Part shown: one piece after another, positions 23,096 through 30,175 of the stretch
Layout of the letters: each line of letters begins with the position of its first letter
Position numbering within the stretch: the first letter of the stretch is position 1
Position numbers and translations under genes: made by a program
Assembly: GCF_001306035.1 (NCBI RefSeq)
Contig: NZ_LGCM01000064.1
Coordinates: forward strand, 1-64,000
Origin: Levilinea saccharolytica
Lineage (GTDB): Bacteria > Chloroflexota > Anaerolineae > Anaerolineales > Anaerolineaceae
Direction of reading: 5' to 3'
DNA: 64,000 nt
The notes under the pieces: model-generated
What the model was told of the DNA's origin: nothing
The model's input: only the letters and a program-made list of their open reading frames with translations
The model's database searches: none

Positions 23096-25087
23096 ATGTC
23101 TTTGCCCCGGCTCACCCACCGTTCTTTTCCCATCGCTCTGGCGGCAGCGGTGATTTTGGGTTTTGGGGTGTTTATCCCCTGGTTTGGGTTTTATGGGGAT
23201 GATTGGCTGTACATTTACACGTTTCATGTTTTGGGACCGGGCAGTTTTCGGGCGTTTGTGGCGGCCGACCGGCCGTTTTCGGGGTGGGTGTACACCCTGG
23301 TGACGCCCATTCTGGGCGAAAGCCCGCTGGGCTATCACCTGCTGCTGCTGGCGCTGCGCTGGGGGAGCGGCATGCTGCTGTGGTGGGTGCTGCGCCTGGT
23401 GTGGCCGAAGGAAGAGCGTAAATTGGGTTGGGCGGCGCTGTTGTTTGTGCTCTTTCCGGGCTTTCAGCAGCAGCCGATCGCTGTTCAATTTATTCTGCAC
23501 TTTACCATTCTTAATATTTTCTTGTTCTCGTTGGGCGCCATGCTCAAATCGCTGGAGCCGGGGCGAACCGCCTGGTTTTGGCGGGTGGGCGCCTGGGTTT
23601 CATCGCTGGGCTTTTTCTCGTTGGAATACTTTGTGGGGCTGGAGCTGCTGCGGCCCGTTTTGGTGGGGATGCGGCTGCGGCAGGCGGGCGAACCGCTGGG
23701 ACGGCGGCTGCTGCGGCGCGTTGGGCTGCACACCCTGCCGTTTTGGGTCGCGCTGGCGGCTTTTGGGGTGTGGCGCACGCTGATCTTTAAGTTCCCCACC
23801 TACCAGCTGAGTCTGATGGATGAGCTGAAAGCCCAACCTGTGCAGGCGCTGCTGCATTTGCTTCAGCGCGCGGCGGGGGATGTGCTGACGGTGACGGCCC
23901 TTTCCTGGCGTCAGGCGGCGGTGCTTCCGGCGGGCGGCTGGCAAAATCGGGTGATGATGGCGGGGCTGGTTTTGGGGGCACTGGCGCTGGCCTGGTTCTA
24001 CCTGAGCCGCTGGAACTCCGAACCGCAGTCTGAGTCGGCTTCCTGGGCGCGCGGGGCTTTGGGTTTGGGCGGGCTGGCTTTGGCGGGGGCAGGCGTGCCG
24101 TTTTGGGCGGCGGGCGTGCCGTTGGAAACCAGTTTCCCCTGGGACCGCTCCATGCTGCCGTTTATGCTGGGGGCCTGTCTGGTGACCGTGGCGCTGGTGG
24201 ACCTTTTCCTGCGGCCCGGCAAACAGGCCCTGGTGTTTTCGGTCTTGCTGGCGCTGGCAGTGGGGGCGCATTTTAACAATGCGTTGGTGTACCGCGAGGA
24301 ATGGCAAAACCTGCGCGCTTATTTTTGGCAGATGACCTGGCGCGCGCCGCAGTTGGCCCCGGGTACCATCGTGGTTTCGGATGAGATTCCGCTCTTCCGC
24401 TTCAGCGATAATGACCTGTGGCCGGTGTTGGATTGGACTTATGCGCCTCAGCAAACCCGCCGGGATTTGGCGTATAAGTATTTTGACCTTTCTTTGCGGC
24501 TTGGCAAGGACCTGACGGTGGAGAAGGGGCAGGTGGTGGAACACAGCTACCGCAACCTGCGCTTTTCGGGCAGCAGCGACAGCGTGGTGGCGGTGTATAA
24601 CCGCAAAGGCGGCTGCCTGCATTTTGCAGCCCCCAAAGATAAGGTGCGCGGCGGGATGCCGGAACGGGTGCGCAAGGTGCTGCCGATTTCGAACCTGAAG
24701 CAGATTCAAGACAGCCCCTCCGCGGCGACCCCGCCCGATGCACTGGGCCCGCAGCCGGAACAAGACTGGTGTTATTATTATCAGAAAGCGGATCTGGCCC
24801 GCCAGACGGCGGAATGGTCCAAGGCAGTGGATTTGTGGAATGAAGCGGCGGCTCAGGGATATCAGGCGCAAGACCTGGTGGAACTGCTGCCCTTTATCGA
24901 AGGTTTCGCCCGCACGGGTGATTGGGCTCAGGCGCAGCGCCTGAGTGAGCAGGCCGCTCAAAGCGGCGACGCGCGCCCGGCGGTGTGTGCCTTGTGGAAA
25001 CAGACGGCCGAAAACTCCAAACTTAGCCCGCAGGAGCGTTCGCAGGCCGCAGAGATGCGGACGCAGTTCGGGTGTGAGACGGAATAA
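23096..25087 (+). CDS. Polytopic membrane protein, possibly GT-C glycosyltransferase-like
   Basis: A protein of about 663 aa with some ten to twelve hydrophobic segments in the first 410 residues and a soluble C-terminal part (about 420-663). Near the N-terminus YGDDWLYIY resembles the acidic loop of GT-C glycosyltransferases, but no family is certain. The C-terminal region ends in TPR-like helices (YYQKADLARQTAEWSKAVDLWNEAA). It has no obvious link to purine metabolism although it lies between two carbamoyltransferase genes. The ATG at 23096 and a TTG at 23072 both lack a good ribosome binding site, so the start is uncertain. Confidence 0.65.
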   Translation: MSLPRLTHRSFPIALAAAVILGFGVFIPWFGFYGDDWLYIYTFHVLGPGSFRAFVAADRPFSGWVYTLVTPILGESPLGYHLLLLALRWGSGMLLWWVLRLVWPKEERKLGWAALLFVLFPGFQQQPIAVQFILHFTILNIFLFSLGAMLKSLEPGRTAWFWRVGAWVSSLGFFSLEYFVGLELLRPVLVGMRLRQAGEPLGRRLLRRVGLHTLPFWVALAAFGVWRTLIFKFPTYQLSLMDELKAQPVQALLHLLQRAAGDVLTVTALSWRQAAVLPAGGWQNRVMMAGLVLGALALAWFYLSRWNSEPQSESASWARGALGLGGLALAGAGVPFWAAGVPLETSFPWDRSMLPFMLGACLVTVALVDLFLRPGKQALVFSVLLALAVGAHFNNALVYREEWQNLRAYFWQMTWRAPQLAPGTIVVSDEIPLFRFSDNDLWPVLDWTYAPQQTRRDLAYKYFDLSLRLGKDLTVEKGQVVEHSYRNLRFSGSSDSVVAVYNRKGGCLHFAAPKDKVRGGMPERVRKVLPISNLKQIQDSPSAATPPDALGPQPEQDWCYYYQKADLARQTAEWSKAVDLWNEAAAQGYQAQDLVELLPFIEGFARTGDWAQAQRLSEQAAQSGDARPAVCALWKQTAENSKLSPQERSQAAEMRTQFGCETE

Positions 25088-25102
25088 TAAGACAAACCCA
25101 TG

Positions 25103-25110
25103 AGGAGGTG
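25103..25110 (+). other. Orphan Shine-Dalgarno-like element in the ygeW-like leader
   Basis: AGGAGGTG lies 90 nt before the ATG at 25201, which has its own GAAGGAG. A tiny reading frame (25100-25147, 15 codons, five Arg) overlaps it but has no ribosome binding site of its own. Confidence 0.3.
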
Positions 25111-25200
25111 TTCGAGAGCGATCCGAACGTATCGATTGAACATCTGAGCAAACACGGTTCATTTGTACCTTAATCTAAAAACACTACGAAGGAGTTAAAA

Positions 25201-26181
25201 ATGCAAACGTTTCTTCACGGTCGTGACTTGATTGGTGACCTGGACTTCAGCAAAGAAGAAGTGGAAACCGTATTGGATGTGGCGTTTGATCTGAAGCGCA
25301 AGCGCGCGCTGAACGAATCGACCGCCATCCTGCGCGACAAAGTTTTGGCCATGCTGTTCTTCTTCAGCAGCACCCGCACCCGCGGCTCTTTTGAAGCGGG
25401 TATGGCCCACCTGGGCGGCCACGCGGCCTTCATCGAAAGCAAGACCACCCAGATTTCCCACGGCGACACCCCCAAAGAAATTGGTGAGATCTTCGGCCGC
25501 TATTTCGATGGCATCGCCATCCGCCACGTGGATTGGGGCATTGGCAATGGTTATTTAAATGAAGTTGCCAAATACTCCCGCGTGCCTGTGCTCAACATGC
25601 AGTGCGACATCTACCACCCCTTCCAGTGCCTGGCCGACCTGATGACGATTGTGGAAAAGAAGGGCCGCGATCTGCGCCGCAAGAAGATGGTGGTATCTTG
25701 GGCCTATGCCGCTTCCTACCAGAAACCCATGTCGGTTCCGCAGTCGCTGATTCTGCAAATGCCCCGCTTTGGCCTGGACGTGGTTCTGGCTCATCCGCCG
25801 GAATTCAAACTGATGCCCGAAATCATGGAAATGGCCCAGGAACAGGCGCGCCGCTATGGGGCTGGCTTTGAAGTCACCGATGACATGGAAGCCGCCTTTA
25901 AAGACGCGGATATCATCTACGCCAAATCTTGGGGCGCGATGGTGCACACCCCGGATGCCGCTCAGGGCGCCGAGATCATCAAGAAGTACTCCCACTGGAT
26001 TACCGACGAGCGCAAGATGGCCCTGGCCAAACCGGATGCCATCTACATGCACCCGCTCCCCGCGGACCGCAACATCGAAGTGACCGACGGCGTGATGGAC
26101 GGCCCCCACTCTGTGGTGTACGATGAAGCCGAGAACCGCATGCACGCGCAGGAAGCGGTCATGGCTTTGACCATGAGCTAA
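25201..26181 (+). CDS. YgeW-like knotted carbamoyltransferase
   Basis: A 326-aa carbamoyltransferase. SSTRTR (56-61) binds carbamoyl phosphate, QCDIYHPFQ (HPFQ 139-142) follows, and SWAYAASYQKPMSVPQ (about 170-185) matches the loop that forms the trefoil knot in YgeW and the N-acyl-ornithine carbamoyltransferases. MHPLPADRN is near the C-terminus. It is shorter than E. coli YgeW (396 aa), mainly after the knot region. YgeW is a marker of purine/urate-degradation clusters; its natural substrate is not firmly established. The carbamate kinase gene follows 90 nt downstream. The ATG has GAAGGAG upstream. Confidence 0.85.
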   Translation: MQTFLHGRDLIGDLDFSKEEVETVLDVAFDLKRKRALNESTAILRDKVLAMLFFFSSTRTRGSFEAGMAHLGGHAAFIESKTTQISHGDTPKEIGEIFGRYFDGIAIRHVDWGIGNGYLNEVAKYSRVPVLNMQCDIYHPFQCLADLMTIVEKKGRDLRRKKMVVSWAYAASYQKPMSVPQSLILQMPRFGLDVVLAHPPEFKLMPEIMEMAQEQARRYGAGFEVTDDMEAAFKDADIIYAKSWGAMVHTPDAAQGAEIIKKYSHWITDERKMALAKPDAIYMHPLPADRNIEVTDGVMDGPHSVVYDEAENRMHAQEAVMALTMS

Positions 26182-26195
26182 GCAGTCAAACTGGT

Positions 26196-26228
26196 CAGGG
26201 GGACAGGGCCTTAGCACCCTGCCCCCTG
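26196..26228 (+). other. Intercistronic hairpin between ygeW-like and carbamate kinase genes
   Basis: CAGGGGG-a-CAGGG (26196-26208) pairs with CCCTG-CCCCCTG (26217-26228), 12 bp with a single bulge. There is no T-run afterwards, so it is more likely an mRNA-processing or stability element than a terminator. Confidence 0.5.
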
Positions 26229-26271
26229 GCGCCGATTAAAACGATTTAACGAATTTGAGGAGAGATTACCA

Positions 26272-27219
26272 ATGGTTAAAAAAGGCGTAGCAGTTGTGGC
26301 TGTGGGCGGCAACTCGCTGATTAAAGATGAGAAGCGCAAGAGCATTAAGGATCAATTTGACGCCGGCGCCGAGTCCATGCATCACATTGTGGACATGCTG
26401 GAGCAGGGTTGGGATGTGGTGATTTCGCACGGCAACGGCCCCCAGGTGGGGTTCATTCTGCGCCGCTCCGAGCTGTCGCGCCATGAGCTGCATGAAGTTC
26501 CGTTGGATTACTGCGGCGCTGATTCGCAAGGCTCCATCGGTTACATGTTCGCCCAGGCGCTGAATCACGAGTTTGTGGCGCGCGGCATGAACAAGCAAGC
26601 CGTGGCTGTGGTGACCCAGACCATCGTGGACCGCAACGACAAGGCTTTCCAGAACCCCACCAAGCCGATTGGCTCGTTCATGAGCGCGGAAATGGCGCAT
26701 GAAAAAGCTGAGAAAGAAGGCTGGGTGGTGGTGGAAGATGCTGGCCGCGGTTGGCGGCGTGTGGTTCCGTCCCCCATCCCGCAGCGGATTGTGGAAGCGG
26801 ATGCCATTCAGTCGCTGGTGAAGAGCGGCTTTGTGGTCATCGCGGTGGGCGGCGGCGGTATCCCGGTGGTGGAAGACGAAGCCGGCAAACTGCACGGCGT
26901 GGAAGCGGTGATTGATAAGGATTTTGGCTCCGCGATCCTCTCCAACATGATCAACGCGGATCTGTTCGTCATCTCCACCGCTGTGGAAAAAGTGGCGATC
27001 AACTTCAACAAGCCCGATCAGAAATGGATCGACCGCATGACGGTGGCTGAAGCCAAGCAGTATATGGAAGAAGGCCACTTTGCGAAGGGCTCCATGCTGC
27101 CCAAGATCCAGGCCATTTTGCGCTTCCTGGAAAACGGCGGCAAGCAGGCGCTGATCACCAACCCGGAAAATATCGGGCGTGCGCTGCGCGGCGAGACCGG
27201 AACCTGGATTGTTCCGTAA
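26272..27219 (+). CDS. arcC: Carbamate kinase
   Basis: A 315-aa carbamate kinase (amino-acid kinase fold) that transfers phosphate from carbamoyl phosphate to ADP, giving ATP, CO2 and ammonia. Seen: VVAVGGNSLI at the N-terminus, ISHGNGPQVG (about 56-65), the central IAVGGGGIPVV, DKDFGSAILSNMI, ISTAVEKVAINF and the terminal ALRGETGTWIVP. Length is standard. It is directly downstream of the YgeW-like carbamoyltransferase. Its position completes a route from ureido compounds to substrate-level ATP, as in fermentative arginine or purine catabolism. GAGGAGA precedes the ATG. Confidence 0.95.
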   Translation: MVKKGVAVVAVGGNSLIKDEKRKSIKDQFDAGAESMHHIVDMLEQGWDVVISHGNGPQVGFILRRSELSRHELHEVPLDYCGADSQGSIGYMFAQALNHEFVARGMNKQAVAVVTQTIVDRNDKAFQNPTKPIGSFMSAEMAHEKAEKEGWVVVEDAGRGWRRVVPSPIPQRIVEADAIQSLVKSGFVVIAVGGGGIPVVEDEAGKLHGVEAVIDKDFGSAILSNMINADLFVISTAVEKVAINFNKPDQKWIDRMTVAEAKQYMEEGHFAKGSMLPKIQAILRFLENGGKQALITNPENIGRALRGETGTWIVP

Positions 27220-27240
27220 CCAAATACGATAACAACAATT

Positions 27241-27272
27241 GGGTGGGTTTGTCAGGTTTGACAAACCCACCC
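27241..27272 (+). promoter_or_regulatory. Perfect 14-bp inverted repeat before the first BMP lipoprotein gene
   Basis: GGGTGGGTTTGTCA (27241-27254) and TGACAAACCCACCC (27259-27272) are perfect complements around the loop GGTT. There is no T-run, so it is not a typical terminator. Its inner part TTGTCA-N4-TGACAA reuses the half-sites of the candidate operator at 17818-17860, so it may be a second regulator site or an mRNA-protecting hairpin. Confidence 0.5.
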
Positions 27273-27298
27273 TGCGAAACCCGGAGTTAGGAGGACCT

Positions 27299-28474
27299 AT
27301 GTCCTTTCGGACGATGTGGCGGTTGGTCAGCGTGGTGTTGGTGGCGGGTCTGGCGTTAACGGCCTGCGGCCCGCGGGTTTCTGTGCCGGATCCCGATCCG
27401 GACAAGTTCAGTGTGGCGATGGTTTTAATCGGCCCGAAGAACGATCAGGGCTGGTCCCAGGCACATTACGAAGGCCTGGAATATGTGGCACAGCAAGTTC
27501 CAGGCATACAGACTGTTTATGTGGAAAACGTCCCGGAAGGGGATGAGTCTGAGCCTGTTATCCGAGCGTTGGCGGCCAAAGGGTTCGATTTGATCTTTGC
27601 AACCTCCTTTGGCTTTATGGATCAGATGGAGCGGGTGGCCAACGATTTTCCGAATACCTATTTTATTCATATTTCCGGAACCAAATCGAACACAACCAAT
27701 TTTGGCAACCTGATGGGCGCGATGGAAACAGCCCTGTATCTGGCGGGCATGCTGGCCGGAGAGCGGGCTGAGATGGACGGCAATTTGCGCCTGGGGTATA
27801 TGGCCACCTACCAGATTGCGGAAGAGCTGCGTTTGGGGAACGCTTTTGCCCTGGGGATGCGCAAGACCTGCTCAGAATGCACCATGGATGTGCGCTGGCT
27901 GAACACCTGGCACGACCCGGTGGTGGAAAAACGCGTGGCGTTGGAAATGTTTGACGCCGGGGCGCAGGTGGTGCTTTCGGGAGCGGATACGCCCGCAGTG
28001 GCCGATGCAGCTGAAATCAAAGGCAAATGGGGCGTGACGTTTGACTGGGTAGGCTCCTGCACCAGCCCCGCCTGTTTGACAGCGCCGTATTGGAACTGGG
28101 GACCGGTGTACAAAGAGGTGGTGGAAGGCTTGCTGAACAAGACCTATAAACCCGGATGGCATTATTTTGACGGCGATTCGGGCGGTTTGGGCTTATACGG
28201 ATTTATGCCTGGGCAGGAGCTGACCGCTGGGGCGGCGGAACTGCCGGATGGGACGCTGAACCAGGTGCGCGCCCTGCTGCGGCAGATGCAGGACGGCGGT
28301 TTTAACCGCTTCAGTGTTTTCCAGGGGCCAATCACCGACAACAAGGGTAATCTGATCGTTGCAGATGGATATAAATTGGAGCAGATTGACCTGGATCAAT
28401 TCCCTGAAATGCAGTTGGGCTGCAAAGTGTGCATGAAGTGGTGGTCGGCGGGCGTGAACGCCGACTGGCCGTGA
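27299..28474 (+). CDS. BMP-family nucleoside/purine-binding lipoprotein (first copy)
   Basis: A 391-aa substrate-binding lipoprotein of the BMP/Med (PnrA-like) family, which delivers purine nucleosides or related compounds to an ABC importer. A signal peptide with lipobox LTAC (Cys23) is followed by the periplasmic-binding-type fold: MVLIGPKNDQGWSQAHYEG, FATSFGFMDQM, YFIHISGTKSNTTNFGN, LMGAMETALYLAGMLAG. Six cysteines occur in three motifs (CSEC, CTSPAC, CKVC) shared with the paralogue at 28760. AGGAGG precedes the ATG at 27299; the frame extends upstream to 27239 but would lose the signal peptide position. Confidence 0.88.
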   Translation: MSFRTMWRLVSVVLVAGLALTACGPRVSVPDPDPDKFSVAMVLIGPKNDQGWSQAHYEGLEYVAQQVPGIQTVYVENVPEGDESEPVIRALAAKGFDLIFATSFGFMDQMERVANDFPNTYFIHISGTKSNTTNFGNLMGAMETALYLAGMLAGERAEMDGNLRLGYMATYQIAEELRLGNAFALGMRKTCSECTMDVRWLNTWHDPVVEKRVALEMFDAGAQVVLSGADTPAVADAAEIKGKWGVTFDWVGSCTSPACLTAPYWNWGPVYKEVVEGLLNKTYKPGWHYFDGDSGGLGLYGFMPGQELTAGAAELPDGTLNQVRALLRQMQDGGFNRFSVFQGPITDNKGNLIVADGYKLEQIDLDQFPEMQLGCKVCMKWWSAGVNADWP

Positions 28475-28497
28475 TGGTTTGACCATATATCTTAATG

Positions 28498-28532
28498 TTG
28501 TTTGACAGATGGCACTTGTAATTGGCTGTAAA
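28498..28532 (+). promoter_or_regulatory. Candidate promoter and operator-like site for the second BMP gene
   Basis: TTGACA (28502-28507) and TGTAAA (28527-28532, spacer 19) could drive the second BMP gene. The -35 overlaps TTGTTTGACAG (28498-28508), which matches the TTGTCAGACAA palindrome at 8 of 11 positions. Between here and 28760 the leader of about 230 nt holds a small CCTGTGA/TCACAGG hairpin near 28579 and no recognised riboswitch. Confidence 0.4.
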
Positions 28533-28665
28533 ATTAAACTATTCTTGAACGTGCAAAAGCAGTTTCACGAACGCGCCAGGCCTGTGATTCTCACAGGTGG
28601 GGGCGAGTTTGCGAGGAAACGACGATTGCGTTCCCCCGTATCAGCCTTCAAATGAGTTGGATCGG

Positions 28666-28676
28666 AAGGAGGTGAT
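28666..28676 (+). other. Orphan full-length anti-SD complement
   Basis: AAGGAGGTGAT matches the complement of the 16S rRNA 3' end over 11 nt. The gene it precedes starts 83 nt later with its own GGAGG. The frame nearest to it ends after a few codons (ATG at 28675, stop at 28695). Confidence 0.35.
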
Positions 28677-28759
28677 GATCCTGCGATCTGTGTAGTTTGA
28701 GTGAAGTCGCTTATGAGTCCACTGATGTTCCATTCTTAAGTAAGTATGGAGGAGTTGAA

Positions 28760-30073
28760 ATGAAAAAGACAGTGTTGTGGCGCATGATGGCTGCGCTGTT
28801 GGTGGTGATCTTTATGATGACTGCCTGCACGCCCGCGGCCCCTGCCGAACCGGCCGCCCCGGCGGAACCGGCGGCTCCGGCTGAACCGGCTGCCCCGGCC
28901 GAACCTGCGGCCCCTGCGGAACCGGCGGCTCCCGCCGAACCGGCGGCCCCCGCGACGGGCGAACTGCAAATCCCGGACGTGGTGGAAGGCAAATACAACG
29001 CGGCTTTCGTGATGCTGAGTGTTCACGATGACGGTGGTTGGTCTCAGGCGCAGTACGACGGCCTGCGATACGTCATGGAAAAAATGCCGGATGTGAATGC
29101 GGCTTACATTGAGAACGTGGCTGAAGGCGCCGACGCGGAGCAGGTTTTCCGCGCGCTGGCTCGCAAGGGCTTCAATGTGATCTTTGGCGGCTCCTTTGGT
29201 TATATGGACTCCATGGAAGTGGTTGCCCCTGACTTCCCGGATACCTATTTCATCCACATCAGCGGTTACAAATCCAACAGCACCAACTTTGGTAACCTCT
29301 TTGGCGCAATGGAATCGATGAAGTACCTGGCCGGCATGATGGCTGGGTCGCGGGCCAAGATGGACGGCGAGACCAAGATCGGCTACATCGCCACCTTCCC
29401 CATCCCCGAAGAACTGCGCCTGGGCAACGCGTTTGCCATCGGCATGCGCAAGACCTGCCCTGAGTGCACGATGGATGTGCGCTGGATCAACACCTGGCAC
29501 GATCCTGTGATCGAACGCCAGGGTGCCGACTCCCTGTTTGACGCGGGCGCCCACATCGTTTACACCGGCGCCGACACCCCCGCCCCGGCTTTGGCCGCTG
29601 AGGCTCGCCCGGGCAAGTGGGGCATCACCTATGACTGGTCCGGCTCCTGCACCTCGGATTCTTGTCTGACCGCCCCCTATTGGAACTGGGGCCCCGAATT
29701 CGTGCGCGTGATCACCGGTTTGCAAGACGGCACCTACAAAGTGGGCTGGGATTACTTTGATGTGAGCACCGGCGGTCTGGGCATTTACGGCCTGATGGAA
29801 GGCCAGGAAATGACCAAGGGCCAGAAGGAACTGCCCGAAGAAGATATGAAGATGGTGAAAGACACCCTGGCCAAAATGCTGGCGGGCGAATTTACCCGCT
29901 TTGACGTCTTCGCTGGCCCGCTGAAGGACAACGCTGGCAATATCGTCGTTCCGGAAGGCGAGAAGATGTCGCAGTCGGATCTGGATCAGTTCCCTCCGGG
30001 AGCTCCTGGTTTGGAGTGCAAGTACTGCATGCGCTTCTGGGCTGAGGGCGTCACCGCTGAACTGCCTCAGTAG
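28760..30073 (+). CDS. BMP-family nucleoside/purine-binding lipoprotein (second copy)
   Basis: A 437-aa paralogue of the preceding binding protein. Signal peptide and lipobox MTAC are followed by a linker of about 43 residues made of six AAPAEP repeats, then the binding fold (FVMLSVHDDGGWSQAQYDG, YFIHISGYKSNSTNFGN). The cysteine motifs CPEC, CTSDSC and CKYC are at equivalent places to those of the first copy. The long linker would let the domain reach away from the membrane. The ATG at 28760 has GGAGG 7 nt upstream; a frame extension from 28697 would bury the signal peptide. A strong hairpin after the gene probably makes it more abundant than the ABC subunits. Confidence 0.88.
   Translation: MKKTVLWRMMAALLVVIFMMTACTPAAPAEPAAPAEPAAPAEPAAPAEPAAPAEPAAPAEPAAPATGELQIPDVVEGKYNAAFVMLSVHDDGGWSQAQYDGLRYVMEKMPDVNAAYIENVAEGADAEQVFRALARKGFNVIFGGSFGYMDSMEVVAPDFPDTYFIHISGYKSNSTNFGNLFGAMESMKYLAGMMAGSRAKMDGETKIGYIATFPIPEELRLGNAFAIGMRKTCPECTMDVRWINTWHDPVIERQGADSLFDAGAHIVYTGADTPAPALAAEARPGKWGITYDWSGSCTSDSCLTAPYWNWGPEFVRVITGLQDGTYKVGWDYFDVSTGGLGIYGLMEGQEMTKGQKELPEEDMKMVKDTLAKMLAGEFTRFDVFAGPLKDNAGNIVVPEGEKMSQSDLDQFPPGAPGLECKYCMRFWAEGVTAELPQ
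28835..28954 (+). repeat. 18-bp tandem repeat encoding AAPAEP
   Basis: Six full 18-bp units (28835-28942) and one partial unit encode the hexapeptide AAPAEP in the linker of the second BMP lipoprotein. Codon choice differs between units at third positions, so the repeat is older than a recent slippage event. Confidence 0.85.
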
Positions 30074-30088
30074 TCTGTAAGTGTTGTG

Positions 30089-30127
30089 GGGGACAGGCCG
30101 CACGGTTTGGGGCCTGTCCCCTTTCTT
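30089..30127 (+). terminator. Terminator/attenuator between BMP lipoprotein and ABC genes
   Basis: GGGGACAGGCC (30089-30099) and GGCCTGTCCCC (30111-30121) form a perfect 11-bp stem followed by CTTTCTT. The ABC genes continue in the same direction 50 nt on, so partial read-through would give more binding protein than transporter. Confidence 0.75.
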
Positions 30128-30175
30128 CCGGAACACCCGGAGAGAGAGACCCTGGAAGGGTGTAGAGGTAGAGCT

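Noticed and set aside
25100-25147. 15-codon Arg-rich frame with tandem AGG codons before the YgeW-like gene, a possible attenuator peptide
   Set aside because: It has no ribosome binding site, no alternative hairpins follow it, and the AGG codons are part of a Shine-Dalgarno-like AGGAGGTG.
23600-25162. 520-codon open frame on the minus strand opposite the membrane protein gene
   Set aside because: The composition is typical of antisense frames, and there is no start signal or family motif.
28509-28759. Possible purine riboswitch in the leader of the second BMP gene
   Set aside because: I could not find the conserved core or a three-way junction. Only a small CCTGTGA/TCACAGG stem and an orphan Shine-Dalgarno element are visible.
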